Shown: positions 33,303 to 46,147 of the stretch, piece after piece
Layout: each line of letters starts with the position of its first letter
Numbering within the stretch: the first letter of the stretch is position 1
Origin: Earliella scabrosa
Taxonomy: Eukaryota; Basidiomycota; Agaricomycetes; Polyporales; Polyporaceae
Direction: 5' to 3'
DNA length: 64,000 nucleotides
Assembly: GCA_022605405.1 (NCBI GenBank)
Contig: JABYQQ010000014.1
Coordinates: forward strand, 930,001 to 994,000
The notes under the pieces: generated by a model
Told to the model about the DNA's origin: nothing
What the model saw: the letters and a program-made list of their open reading frames with translations, nothing else
Databases searched by the model: none
Translations under genes and position numbers: made by a program

Positions 33303-36300
33303 CTACTTCTTCACCGCAGGAATCCTTGACTCAGCGACTCGGCGACGTCTCCAGCGCATGTACTGCTCCTGCACGACATAGCAGAGCGAGCCCAGGAAAC
33401 GAATGCCTGAGCTCAATACGCTAGCTCGGACTCATCTGAGTGAACCTCCTGTCATCAAGAACAATGACTCACAATGACCAGATCAGAAAGCTAATATAGA
33501 CGTTCAATCCTGGGGTCACAATTGGATCGAAAATGAGTGCTAGGGCGCTGCAAGACTTGACAATAAGTAGCAGAACTGGCATCGTCCGATGGGATGAGCT
33601 AGCGCACCAGTTCATGGGTATCCAGATCGCGACGATGTGCGTTCGCTGAGCTTGGTCGTCGGTGTCGCCGTCCAGTCCTCCACGCTCCGCGTTATCCAGG
33701 ATGGGTGTTGACACTTTATCGTCCTCCATGTTCTTGTCATTCTCCTGCAGTCCGTCATCGTGCCGCTTCTTCGGACCCGAAGGGTCGACTGTTCCTTTCG
33801 TACCCCTGTACTCGTATGACGATCTCTGATTGACCCATCGGGTAGGGAGAGGACTTACCAAGATACGTCATGGATGTTGCAAATGGCGTACGTCGCTGAG
33901 AGGACGATGCATGATATTTCGATGATACAACAGGAAGGATCGGGCCAGGAACTTACTCAAAATGTTGACATCTGAAAGACGGAAGTGAGAACGGTAGTAA
34001 GACGCTATAACGAGCCATAGCAAGAGTGCACGTACAACTCGGGACCAGGAGCACATACTGAATCCCGGATGCGGCCAAATACAAAATCTCTCCGTGAAGT
34101 ATCGATGCAATGACGAGCAGGCCCACCGTGCTGGCTAAAGCGACGATTGTGTAGCCGAAGACCGCGTTGTCCTCAAATGCACTGATGGTAGTAGGATAGT
34201 TCCATCAATACCGTGAACCGTAGTGAGGAGAATGCAGTTGAAAACTGACAAGGCAGCTGAGGTTGCATCGTCCGCAGAACGCCTTGAGAATGCTTTCATC
34301 AGAACATTGATCATGCAATACCTGTCACTCCGATAATGTCAGTATTATCCTACGTAACTTTCGTGAAAGTACTTGCAGAGCGATGGACATGTGGATTGCA
34401 AGGAGGGACATGAAGATCAGGTAGACGTATTCAGCATGTCGCGGTTTGTTACCCAAGGAATAGATGAGCATCAACAACATGACCGCTAGGTACGACTGGT
34501 TGGAGGTGAGTTGACATCACAAGCTCGCAAGGTTGACAGCCTCAGAACAGACCTTCAGATATATATCACGGATGGTCATCCCAGCGCCATGCCAGAGGAA
34601 GTTGAAAGCATCTTGGTCAGCATCGACAGTAGCGGTGACAAGGATCTAAATGGATCCCATCCGAATGAGGACGATTGGTGGTAGTGAGGTAGTGAGGTAA
34701 CATAGCACTCACAAACGCGAGAGAGAGATAGAAGTTTGCCAGTGAAGTGAATGTAAGAATCAACTGAAAGCTCTGATAGGCACATTGAAACTAATGAAAA
34801 ATTAGACCCAGGTGTTATAATACTACCTTCCGAGACCCAAGACGTACCGAGATAGCGACTCTACGTGGGATGGAGTGCTTGGATCCCCATATGCGTGGGG
34901 CGTTTCCCATAAAGAACATGGTGGCGAAAAGAGTTCCGTTTAACCACCGTCTGCGCTGGCGAATGAACTCCGACATCTTGGTCCGGTGGAAACCATCAGC
35001 GTCAGATGTAATCGTGCGGCATACGAAGCGTATCACATACGGTCATGACGGCATCGGTATCAGCCTTGGCGTTCTTCACATACTTGAGTCTGTAGCAAGG
35101 TTGAGTAAGCCTTAGGTACGGTGATCTCGTTGCTAAGGTAGACCTCACATGTAGTCGTGATTTGGTCGAGCGAAAACTTCGAAGCCTAGGATACGGTCCT
35201 CAGCAAGATACATGTTCCTCACTAGATAAGCCAGAGTCAGTATGGCTTTTTGACCAGTGTGTTCACAACCCATACCTAGAAGGTTATCAGGTCCCTCGGA
35301 CGTAGAATATTTGTCGGCTAAAGCGAGGTATTGATCAAGGGGACAGCTACTCTCCGAGTCGGGGTTGTCAGTGCTCGAACGAGAGATGGCAACATAGCGA
35401 TATGCGCTGAAAGCACCAGGTAGAACGCTGATGTATCCAATCGCGCTTTCGAACGGTTTGTCTAAGATGTTGGACATCTTATACTGTAAGAAGTCGCAAT
35501 GAGCACATTACTGATAGGCGTTGGGAACTACGCGGAGGCGTGATCACTTACCTCAAAAAGCTGTGCGGCGGCGAGGGGATTCTTGAGTAATGCCATCCAG
35601 CCGCCCGCGTCTGCGCATATTCTGGACGAAGATTGTACAAGGATGTGAGATGTTCTGTTGCGATATGTGGACTTAGGACACGCACTCTCCGCATGCTCCA
35701 CCGACAGAGGGATCGTGCTGGAAGCCTATCGAATATTCAATCCAGGACATGATGAGCTGCTACGAATGGGTACTACGCACATTCCCACAGCTCGTAGATC
35801 GCGTTCTTCCGTGGTTGCGTCCCAACGTCCAGGAGGACACAAACTGATTGAAGTCGATGTTCATTGACTCTCCGGGCCTCAATCACTGGCACCACTGACC
35901 TTCAGGCCGGATGAGAGGACAGAACGCTTTGAATAGCCACCGATGACTTTGGAATAGTATTAGGACCAAGTTGCAGCCGCACAATGACGAAACTGACGTA
36001 CCTATCGAGCTTCCCCTGGTTCTTTTCCTTAACGCAGAATAGCATATCCAACTTCGGAAGCTTGTCCTGTTCATGAAGAAATCTGAAGATAACGTGAGTA
36101 TCACACATGAGGACAGTTAAGCTAGCAGGATTATGGTGTACTCCATGATATGCGCGGTTGTCCCTTTCTCGGCTTCGCCCGACAGGAAGGACTCGCCCAA
36201 TTGGCTGTGGCTCTGCAAACCGCGTGAGTGAGTTTAAGGACGGAACATTCACAACACGATACTCACCCGTACTTCTTTCAGGACTGATTCATGAAGCTGA

Positions 36301-37051
36301 GCGCGACCATCTGCAATCACACAGACGACGATCTCGAGCTCAAGCGGTGTTTCATCTTTCTGTGAATATCCTGCCAGTGGCCGCTGCTTCATGAAGGCGA
36401 TGTTCTTGCGAATGCTGGAAAGACAAGTTCAGTGACCTCCTTAATAAATCTCGATGAAGCTAAGAATACATACGCTTCGATTGTCTTGGTGAGCATCGTC
36501 AATGGTTCGTTGTACATTGTGACCGCAATGCATAGCTTCGTTGGAAGACCGTGACGGGACCGCAAGATCTCAGGCTGCACATTCGGAAACTGGTCCGGTG
36601 TGCAGGTTACCGAGTGATAGGTGAACAAATTGCCCGATGCTACGGCACTTGACTGCGGCGCTGAGGGTTTGTCTACGAAGCCCACCTCATCCCTCTCGGA
36701 CTCCAACACAGATTCCTTGGTGTCAGAATCGGCTTTCCCTGACTCTTGGGGAAGCTCTGAGGAATCATGGTCCAGACCTACGTCTGGGAATTGGTGTTCG
36801 TCAACATGGTCATCCTGGGAAGCACCGGTCGAGGGCCTCTTGTCTTCATCCGAGTCGCCATTACTTGTGTGGCCATCGCCGCCATCGAGTAATAGATGAG
36901 ATGGCTCTTGGAGTCCTGGAATGAGGCAGTATATTGTGAGTCCCTGTACTCGTTGAAGGAGGCAAGAGTGCCTACTGGGGTGACCAGACTGAGCCTGAGG
37001 AGGATTGTTTGATAGCGCCGGAGTCGAAGACAGCTCGACGTCAACATCCAT
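33303..37051 (-). CDS. Chitin synthase, 21 exons
   Basis: Exons (minus): 37051..36474, 36414..36267, 36212..36142, 36082..36002, 35946..35900, 35843..35781, 35725..35686, 35621..35552, 35483..35276, 35221..35149, 35089..35041, 34976..34848, 34790..34713, 34645..34553, 34495..34389, 34321..34250, 34181..34036, 33971..33957, 33895..33859, 33805..33473, 33411..33303; 848 residues. Polymerises N-acetylglucosamine into chitin at the plasma membrane. A disordered acidic N-terminus (1-150) precedes [21 protein letters not shown] (about 225), LPGAFSAYR (about 387), LAEDRIL (about 441) and QRRRWLNGT (about 483). Several membrane spans follow, then NIHDVSWGTKG and [11 protein letters not shown] near the end. 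This is the GT2 catalytic set of the fungal division-1 type. Exon 18 has 15 bases. The donor of exon 15 (GTCCAT) is non-standard but is the only one that keeps frame. Confidence 0.9.
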
Positions 37052-38367
37052 GGTGACCGAAGTGACCTGCAGCGAGGGCGTGATGAATTACTCGTCGAAT
37101 GAAGAGCGGCGGATCTATATGGCGAACACTGTGAGAACTAGGCTCCCAAGGAACAGGGTGCCAAAAGCCATGATGGTGGCTACGTAAAGCATCGAAGGTG
37201 CGTCGACAACGTCGCCTTACTTGCATCTATTGGACGCACATCGGAGATAGCGCGTGGGTTGATGTCGCTCCGATGTCGCGCTCGTGTTGGCGCAAAGTTC
37301 GTAGTTGTCACCAGTAGGATCACCGTTTCATAATCATGATAATACACCTGCATTTGGACGACTCAGCCGATGAGCTAAGACTCGGAAGCATCGAAATCAA
37401 CTCACCCGGTGTATAATCCAGGTGGCGTGCAAAACCTGGCATGCGGCTCTCGGGCAGCTCGTGTCGGGTTGCCATTGATCAGTGCTGTCACCGAGTCTAC
37501 CGGTCGACCCTTGCGCCGGGGGTCGGTCCTTTCTCTTACGAGACGAGGACCCCCGGCGGTTGAGACATTGGCATGAGCGCACATCGGGTACCGTGCTTGT
37601 AGAGCCTCGTGAGTTCAAAAGAACGCCACCTTTCCGGCCGTCCATCACTTGTCGCGGCCTTGAGGCAACGTTGTACTGGCAGTCAAACCACAGAAGTACG
37701 ACCCTGTGTAGCCCCGTGCCATGCTGACAATAACGCCTGCCAGTGGAATGTTCATTGCCGTATCAAGTTGCTCGAAGAATATTGTCAAGCTTCCGCGGAC
37801 GCACTCACCGCGAATCCGAAGCCGACTGTCTCAACACGTGCAGTCGCCACCCCTCGTTTCAGACGCCCCCGTATGGTCACCCTCTCGCCGACTGGGTTCT
37901 AGGGGTCGTCTCTTCCGCGCATCAGAAACCTGCTTCACATTGTCTACGGACCTCATGGGTGGCCAACTACCACATTGGACGGGAGGTAGATCCGGGGCCA
38001 CGTTGCGCCACTTCGGGAAACCACCGGCAATCGGGGATAGAACAGGGTTGCTATAGATGAGTGCCTCAATGCTCTTGTGTGGACCTGTGACAGCTTCACA
38101 TTGCGGATACGACCGACGCAAGGAAGAACACTGACATAAGAATGGTATGGAGAGCAAATGGATCAACCCAGCATTATGATACAAAATCGACGTACACCAT
38201 ACTCAAAGCGATGCGCCACAGGTGGAGATGTACAGCAGATGCGACTAGATCGAGTCCGAGAGAGCAGCGCGTCCGAAAGCAAAAACATGCAAGAACGATA
38301 ACCAAGCGCGAGATGATTCTAATGGCGAGCGTCAGTAAAGGTGAGACCGCTTGTTCATGGGGACCTA
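37052..38367. other. Intergenic, 1.3 kb, unresolved small frames
   Basis: Between the chitin synthase start and the end of the BAH-PHD gene. Minus frames at 37397-37648 and 37831-38184 can be spliced speculatively to downstream hydrophobic codons near 37114-37190 (TIMAFGTLFLGSLVLTVFA), but no chain of splices gives a convincing protein. It could hold one small gene or decayed sequence. Confidence 0.35.
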
Positions 38368-40131
38368 CTAGATAGCATTTCGACATTGGGGACAGATGTA
38401 CGCAGGCCCATCGAGTTCCGCGCCCAGCTTCTCGTACGTCTCCCATCGCTTGTCCCAATATGGGTTGTAGACCGTTGCGAGGAGTGAAAACTCGGACAAC
38501 TCCTCGCACAGGCGTTGCAATCCCTCGAGCTCTGGCTCGTCGCGGTCCGTTTCGAACCCCAACTTGTTCTCCAGACGGGCCTCGTAGCGGTCGGCCATAC
38601 CTTGGTACTTCGAGGAGTGGCCCGGATTCCCGCTGTACTCGATGGCCGCATAGATGAACCGACGCGCGAGCACGACGTCCGCAACGTTCCCGATCGCCCA
38701 TCCGTTTGGCGCGCCGGCTTGGCGCACAATCGGACACTGTGCGATCCTCGTCAGGCTCTCCGGGAGATGCATGACAATCGAAGGCGAGTGCTGGAACAGC
38801 TCCAGCGCCTGGATGATGGATATCTGAACCGCGGTCAGCAAGGAAGCCGATGCTTGGATCGAATGAAAGTACGGTACCTGATCCGCGCACTTCATGTCCT
38901 CTACAGACTCGCGCTCAGCAAAATATGCAAAAGTGGCATATGGAACCTCACTGTCGGGATCCCCCGCAAGAAGTCGGAGCCCACGCGTCGAGGCGGGGCA
39001 GACGTGGTCGATGCAGCCCCGCTCTGCGAGACAGTGCGCGTGGAACCACTTGCGGCAACCAGCGCTGGGACAGAAATGCATGCGCGCCTTTTCCGGGATT
39101 GGGTTCGAAGGTCCAGGGTACGGGTTGTAAGTGGTATGACACACGCAAGTGCCCTCGCCCAGGGGAGGCTGGAAAGTGTCAGTCTGCCGGTGCGAGCCTG
39201 AACGGCCTGTCATACATTCATACCTTGAATAGCTTGCGCTTGACTTGTAGGGTGGTGCGGACGAAGTGCGTGTACTCGTTGATGGGCGGTGAATCTAGTG
39301 CACGCTCATCGTACTCGTGCACGTAGACCCTCTCTAAGGGGGCAGTGAGCCATGGTCAGTTCCAGCATTGCAGGGCCCGATCTCTGCTAGTCCACGTCCA
39401 CCATGGCGTCGTCGAGACTTTGCACCACACAACACACTTCCACATTTCTCTCAAGCATTGAAGCATCGGAGTGCAGCCCAGATACATACCTCGAAAAGTA
39501 TAGGGCGAGGTGTAATCAAATTCATCTGCTAGCACTCGCTCGTGCGAGGAGCATTGATGGATATCACTGTAGCACAAGTAGTCAGTGCAAGCCTGGGCAA
39601 GTCAAGTGCTCGGTGGTCTTACAACGATTTGATTAACAGACTCGCGTCGTGGCGTGAGTAGTACCAGCGTGTTTGCGCCAGGACAGTGGAGCGATCGTGC
39701 GTCGCTCTGATGTCCTGGATATGACCTACCCATGTGTTGCCTGAGGGGTCGTCCTCGGAGTTGAAGATGGCACTGATTATAAGTGAGACGTCAGTATGCA
39801 CAGGCCAACGATGAAAAAATGCACGTACTCATCGCCCCGTCTGAATATCACAGTACGGTAACATTCAAAGTCGCCTGTATAACCATCATCTCGTGAGCTT
39901 GAACGATCACACCGGGTCCCCGGTGATGCACACCGTTGGGACTATACTTCGGAAGGTCAACTGTTGAGACTGTCGTTGTAGATGGTAAGTATAGGAGTAT
40001 CCAATCAGGTGCTTACTCTTGAAAGCAGGGATGGGCTGCATCGCTTGGAATTCAACATCCTGCGCTCGCAACCTTTCGCGGGCTTGCCTCTTCGAAGCTA
40101 AAGGCCGTCTCCGCGTCCTCCTTCCACTCAT
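38368..40131 (-). CDS. BAH-PHD chromatin protein
   Basis: Exons (minus): 40131..40017, 39960..39934, 39874..39829, 39772..39623, 39566..39490, 39333..39224, 39168..38878, 38823..38368; introns 54-59 bases, one of 156; 423 residues. A basic N-terminus (MSGRRTRRRPLASKRQ) leads into a BAH domain: WVGHIQDIRATHDRSTVLAQ, TRWYYSRHDASLL, ERVLADEFDYTSP, then VYVHEYDE and FVRTTL. An atypical PHD-type finger follows: CVCHTTYNP, MHFCPSAGCRKWFHAHCLAE and the closing Cys of HVCP. A helical C-terminus ends in an unpaired CPQC. BAH and PHD modules bind nucleosomes and histone tails. This architecture is common in mushroom fungi, and the gene role is unknown. The intron 38877-38824 is 54 bases and open in frame; I call it an intron for its CTGAC branch site. 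Confidence 0.8.
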
Positions 40132-40432
40132 ACTCGTGACAGCAGAGATGTCGCAAGAAGAGCCAGGGAATCACAACTCATAGGAACTCTCTGGGATTCT
40201 GCTCGTCTCGCTAAGTATGAATTGAGCGTGCTGCGGTAGGTAGTGGACGCATGGAGCAAGTGGTAGTTCCAGCTATTATATTGATCAGTAGCGCCGGAAA
40301 TCAACAAGGCCAAACAGCGCGCCTCGAGCGGCGCGCGTCGCGCGTACGGCGTGCGCGCACCTGCACTGCGCGTATCGTCTCTCGCCACAGCGCTGACTTC
40401 GTTAACCCTCCTTGCTGCTCCTCTCACTTACT
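40132..40432. promoter_or_regulatory. Shared divergent promoter, BAH-PHD / nucleoporin
   Basis: A 301-base space separates the two start codons on opposite strands. A GC-rich palindromic patch (GCGCGC/GGCGCGCG type) lies near 40318-40356. I see no TATA box. Confidence 0.5.
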
Positions 40433-42552
40433 ATGTCGGCTTTTGGCGGGTTTGGGAGCGCGCAGCCGCAACAACAACAGCAGACCGGTGGTTTGTTTGG
40501 CGGCACAGCACCTGCAACCGGTGGCTCTCTGTTCGGGAACACTCAACAGCAGCAGCAAGGCACGAACACACAGACGGGCACACAGGGAGGGTTGTTTGGC
40601 TCGACGCAACCTAGCGGGGGCAGTTTGTTCGGGAACACAAACACGAACCAGCAACAGCAGGGAGGCAGCTTGTTCGGAAACACCCAGGCTGGGTCGCAGC
40701 CAGCAGGAGGAGGGCTCTTTGGTTCGACAACAACGGGTCAGACAGGTAAGTTCCAATCGATCTAAGATTTACTTTGTGTTTGTGTGAAGTCAGAGCGGCT
40801 TGGTTTGTATCGCGTCGTTTCTTTGGTCTTTGTTTCTCAGTGGCACGAACATGGATGGGGGCACATGGAGAACTCTCGCCCCTCGTGCATACACATATAC
40901 TCCCGTCTCGCACCGGTATATTGTCCCAATCACTGACGAATGTCCGCAGGTACCACCGGAGGAGGACTGTTCGGGAACACGACCACCAATCAACCTGCCG
41001 CAGGAACTGGTGGTGGTTTGTTCGGCAACAGCACAACAAACTCCGGGGGTGGCCTCTTCGGGAACACCGCGAACACCAGCACCACAGGTGGCGGCGGTCT
41101 ATTTGGTAACACCGCCAACGCAGGAACAAGTACGACGGGAGGAGGTCTGTTCGGGAACACCAGTACGGCAGCACCCTCAGGTGGGCTCTTTGGCTCCACT
41201 ACGACTACGTCCGGGACTGGCAACCTCTTCGGAGGCACTCAGCCCAACAACACCACGACACAACAACCTTCCTTGTTCGGAAGTACAACACAAGCCCCCG
41301 GTGCCTCCCTCTTCGGAGCCCCCCAGCAACCCCAGCAGCAGCAGTCAGGATCATTATTCGGTCAGCAACCGAAGCCCACAGGGTTATTTGGTGGGAGCAC
41401 GCTGGGAACCAGCACGCTTGGGGGTACCACTTTGGGTGGGAGCACGCTAGGGTCGACGAACAACCTGTTTGCATCGAAAGCGGCTGTTGCCCCACATCCT
41501 CAGCAAGAGGCGCAGTCGCAGTTTACCCAACTCGCGCAGAGGATCGAAGCGACTGCGCAGGCATGGAACCCGAATTCGGACCAGTGCCGCTTCCAAGTGA
41601 GTTCGGGCACTACTCGATTGAAATGTAACATCAACTGAGTGAATGTGGACGAATAGCATTACTTCTACAACCTTGTGGATCCGGCGCAGGTGAACCTGTA
41701 CGGTCGTCCGCCAAATGCTTTCAACGAACAGTTGTGGCAGAAAGCCGTGCGCGAGAATCCTGACCCCAGCTGGTACGTCTCGTTCACCTTGCGGTAATGT
41801 ATGGATCGCATATTGACGTAAATGCAGTTTCGTTCCCGTTATCGCAACAGGGTTCGATGACCTCCAGAAGCGGGTCGAGGCGCAAACGCAGCAGGCAGCA
41901 CAACATCAAGAGAGGATCAAGGTATGTGCGCCGTGACAAGCTTGTTGCCAGCTCCGCTGACCCATTTGCAGGACCTCCAAACGCGGATAGCTGCCCTCGC
42001 GCAGCGGCATCAGCTATCGAACGCGTCTCGTCTGCAGCGTGCCGCTGCGCTGCAGACTCAGCTGACGCACCGCGTGCTGAAACTCGTGCAGCACCTGCAC
42101 CTGCTCATTCCCGCCTTACGCTCGTCCGCCCTGCGACCTGAGGAGGAAGCGCTCCGGACCGCTCTGGAGGAGATCGACGAGGAGGTCCGTCGTCCAGGGG
42201 GCACAGGGCGGATACGGGGCAAGCTCAACGAGTTGTGGGCTCTGGTTGGCGCCGTCTCGGCTGCGCGTGAGCGAGACCGCAGATCGGGAGGTGTGGAGTG
42301 GACTGTGGTCGATGAGGATGGCCTTGCCCAGATCACTCAGGTGCGTTTGCAGGTGTTGCGTATTGGACGGGAGTTTGCTGATAGTATGACTTTCAGATCC
42401 TCGGTGAAGAGCAGGCAGGCCTTGCACATCTCACGAAACTGTTGCAAAAGGATATGAAGGACCTTGCTGTGATCCAAGGTTCGAGTCCGCATGAAGAAGA
42501 CCCCGACTCGTTGATGTCTTCGACCGCGACGCTGCGTGCTAGCACACTGTAG
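40433..42552 (+). CDS. NUP57: FG nucleoporin Nup57/Nup54
   Basis: Exons: 40433..40745, 40950..41596, 41657..41772, 41828..41921, 41972..42340, 42397..42552; 564 residues. Central-channel nucleoporin of the Nsp1 (Nup62) complex. Residues 1-285 are GLFG-type repeats ([21 protein letters not shown]) with Gln tracts, the disordered barrier that binds importins. The rest is the conserved alpha-helical part: [52 protein letters not shown], and coiled coils that pair with Nsp1 and Nup49. The first intron (204 bases) is long for this locus and lies within the repeats. The divergent partner is the BAH-PHD gene. Confidence 0.93.
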
Positions 42553-42817
42553 TCTGTATCCATAGTGGACGTTTACACGGATTATTGTACTCTCAGTAAC
42601 CAATCATTTGACGCGTATTTACGACAAGGAACGATCGTAAGGATGCGGTAAATGCCGCGTAACAACCACGATAAGCGAACAATGATCAATAACGCTGAGC
42701 CACCGCGGCCGAGCCACTTGACTTACCTCAGGCATTGTTGCCACAATCTCGACCTTGAACTCTCTCCCGTTCTCCATCTTTCACGCTCTTGCATGACCCC
42801 TTCGTTGCGGCCATAAC

Positions 42818-45462
42818 ATGCGCGTCCGAACGCTAGAAATCCGCTGGCACGACTCGAAGCCCATCTCGACGTGCGACTTCCAACCGATCCCGTTCAAGAA
42901 GGCGCGTCCAGCACAAGACAAGCAGTTTCCCGCACAAGCGTACAGGCTCGCGACTGGTGGCGAGGATAACCACGTACGGGTACGTACTCAGTCTGTTGTC
43001 TCCGCGCGGAGGACAGAAGTATTAAGACGCGAGATACGTGAAGCTATGGATGGTGCACCCCAATATCCTCCCGCCCTCCCTGGTCGAGGGCACGTCCGAC
43101 ACCCCTGCGCCGCGGCCTCCACGCGTCGAATATCTCGCGACACTCGCTAGACATTCGGCCGCCGTCAACGTCGTCCGGTTCAGTCCGAACGGTGAGTAGT
43201 ACGCGAGCCTTCACACGAGCAGCGTCAGGGTTGGCAGAGTGCTGACGCGCGTCACAGGCGACCTCATCGCGTCGGCGGGAGACGGTGCGTGTCACCTGGG
43301 ACAACTTCGGGCTGGTACTGAGTGTATGCTCTACAGACGGCATGATCATCGTGTGGGCACCGACTACGAGCCCGCATGCAAGCAGTTACGGGAGCGACCT
43401 GGCTCCTGAGGACCTGCAGTACGAGAAGGAGCACTGGAAGCCCCGCACGACCTTCCGGTACGCGTTCCGATCGTGCGTCGGAGTGTGCTCATGTCGAACG
43501 ACCGTACAGCTGCACGACCATGCAGGTGTACGACCTTGCATGGAGCCCGACAGGAGAATACATCATCGCCGGCAGCACGGACAATTGCGCGCGTATCTTT
43601 ACCGCCAGCGAAGGTGTGCGCCGCGTTCGCCGCATTATGCATAACAGCTGACGTCTCCTCAGGCAAGTGTGTGCACGAAATCGCGGAGCATAACCACTAC
43701 GTGCAGGGGGTCGCCTGGGACCCGCTGAACGAGTACATCGCGACCCAGAGCAGCGACCGTTCGATGCACATCTACAGCATCTCGTACAAGTCCGGCTCGC
43801 TCGAGGTTCACGCTGTTGGGAAGAACACCCGCATGGGCCACAGGCACAGCCGGACGCCCAGCACCCACAGCCGCCCACGCGCGTTCCGACGGGAGTCCAC
43901 CGCGAGTGAGACCGAGTCCGTCATCACGAGCGTGAGCGAACGGCTCAACGACGAGGTCGCTGCCTCGAGCTCCAAAGACTCCCAGCCACCGGCTCTCCTC
44001 ACCCCTACGGCGTCGGTGGCAAGCACACCTTCGATGACGATGTTCCCGCCACCATATGAGCGGACGTCGTCCCGACGTTCGTCATTCAGCGGATCGAATG
44101 CACCCAGCTCTCCAGCAAACTACAGTCGGTACGGACGCTCTCCCTCGCCCATGCCAGCGCTGCCCGCGATCAGGATGGCACCGGCAGCGGCATGGGCATC
44201 AGTCAAGCTGTACGGCGACGAGAGCTTCACGAACTTCTTCCGGCGGCTCACGTTCAGCCCAGACGGCGGTCTGCTTCTCACGCCAGCCGGCCAGTTCGAG
44301 GACCCCTCCGTCATCCCTGGGGCCGGCCAGAAGACCGAGCAGACTCGCGGGCGCAAGGGCCACCCGAGTGCCGGCGACTCGAAGGACAGCTCGTCGTCCG
44401 TGTATATCTACTCGCGCGCGAACTTTGCGCGTCCGCCAATCGCGCGCCTGCCTGGGCACAAGAAGGCGAGCGTCGCGGTACGGTTCTCCCCCATGCTGTA
44501 CGAGTTGCGGCCCAACGTTTGGGCGGACTCGCAGCCTGAGCCCAAGACGGTCACTCTGGAGAAGGACACCGAGATCAACGTTGAGGTGGACGTCGGCGTA
44601 CCGCCTAGTTCTATCCAGGAGAAGACACCGTATGCATCGCCAGTCAAGCAGTCAGGGGGAATCGCAGCGCCATCTCCCCGTATAGCTATACCCACTGGTC
44701 CGACTGCCGCCATGATGCCTTCTCCAGCATTGTCGGCGACCGACTCTTTGCGGCCGCCAACGCCGGCTGCGTCAAAGCCTGGCACACCTGCCCCGCCGAT
44801 GACGCCTACAGCGACCGCGTCGATCTTCGCGCTCTCGTACCGCATGCTATACGCCGTGGCGACCATGGACACGGTCATGATCTACGACACGCAGCAAGCC
44901 GGCCCAGTCTGTCTTCTGACGAAGTTGCACTACGATGAGTTCACGGACATGTCTTGGTAAGTCCCCTCAATCTTTCGCTCGCTCGTCACGCCACAACATT
45001 GCTGACGAACCCGCTCACAGGTCTCCCGACGGCCAATGCCTGATGCTCTCCTCGCGCGACGGCTACTGCACGCTCGTCGTCTTCGACGAGATCCTCCCCG
45101 CGCACCACACGCAGCAACACACCCTCCAGCTGCAGTCCATCGCGCACCACCACTCCCTCCCGCTCACCAACTCCTCCGCAGTCGCAACTCCGCTCACCAC
45201 GCCGTCGATGCAGGCCGTCGGCCTGCCCGCGATCTCGCCCGTCACGCCCAACCCGCCCCCGCTCGTGCCCGCGAAGCGCAGCGCGGAGCCCCCGCTCACG
45301 CCCGCGGCGAGCGTGGACGAGAACGTGCTTGGGGTGCGCACGGCGGGCGAGATGCTCGAGGGCGGCTCGGCGGAGGGTGCGCCCGCGCAGGACGAGGTGA
45401 GGGAGCCCCCGAAGAAGAAGCGGCGAGCGGCGCTCACGCGTGTGGGCGACCTCGGGTCGTGA
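42818..45462 (+). CDS. CAC2: Chromatin assembly factor 1 subunit B (p60, Cac2)
   Basis: Exons: 42818..42979, 43044..43191, 43258..43284, 43337..43457, 43510..43613, 43663..44956, 45021..45462; introns 49-66 bases; 765 residues. CAF-1 puts H3-H4 on newly copied DNA. WD40 repeats are visible: [73 protein letters not shown] and QGVAWDPLNEYIATQSSDRSMHIYSI. After two inserted disordered Ser/Pro-rich segments, the last blades follow (FTDMSWSPDGQCLMLSSRDGYCTLVVF). The tail ends with a nuclear signal (PPKKKRRAAL). Exon 3 is 27 bases. It is longer than yeast Cac2 because of the inserts. Confidence 0.94.
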
Positions 45463-46147
45463 ACGTGGACGTGGACGCTGTCCGACCCGCCGTCGTGCTC
45501 GAGTGCCAATCATCCGGATCCCCTGTTTGGTTTCTCACTTATCTCTCTCTTGTGGCCGTCCATTCTTGTCCGCCCCGATCACAATCACAACCACAATGCC
45601 TATCATCCCATCCGACTTCCACTAGGCCCCTCTCCCCCTCGCCCCATGTCTGGTCTCTTGTCCACGCTCCCATGCGCTTGCATACTGTACGCTACCCACC
45701 TTGGCCAACACGAGCCGTGTCTAATCGCTCCGGTGTCTCCCTGATTCCCGCCATCCATGTCTTGCCCTGCCCATGTCCTGTCGTCCTCGCTCGCATCGAA
45801 GTCGTTGTCTCGCACGCTTGAATGTCTCATACATAGTCTCGTCCGCACACGTACACGTATACGTCCCTGTATCGAATGCTCGGAACCGAAAACGATAGGG
45901 TACGAAATGAAGCCTTGCATATTGATCTTGTCCACACGCGCTGCTGATCGAGCGGACGTACCTTCTACAAAGTTGGCGACGACGGTGACAGGTAGGCGGA
46001 CAGGGCACGATGTGGTTTGTCTTCACTCATGGCATACTAGGATTGAGACATGATGTGTGGTGGGGGCATGCGTCATGCGTGGACATGTGATGTACATGTA
46101 GCGGTTTTGCAAAGAGCACAACAAGGAGAGAGCAGAACCCAAACAGA
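45463..46147. other. Convergent 3' intergenic region
   Basis: Lies between the tail-to-tail ends of CAC2 and eL27. Only terminator and UTR sequence is expected here; nothing coding is recognised. Confidence 0.5.

Noticed and set aside
33303..36473. Impression that the chitin synthase is broken
   Set aside because: Frame changes coincide with short introns; the spliced model keeps all catalytic motifs and sums to whole codons.
37397..37648. Candidate small gene upstream of chitin synthase
   Set aside because: Only one of three phases continues across the next possible intron and the result is an arginine-rich sequence with no support.
39875..39912. A 38-base intron in the BAH-PHD gene
   Set aside because: Too short for this genome; the donor 21 bases upstream gives a normal 59-base intron in the same phase.
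43489..43878. Cys-rich minus frame antisense to CAC2
   Set aside because: The Cys/Arg/Ser content mirrors the WD40 coding strand; it is an antisense shadow.
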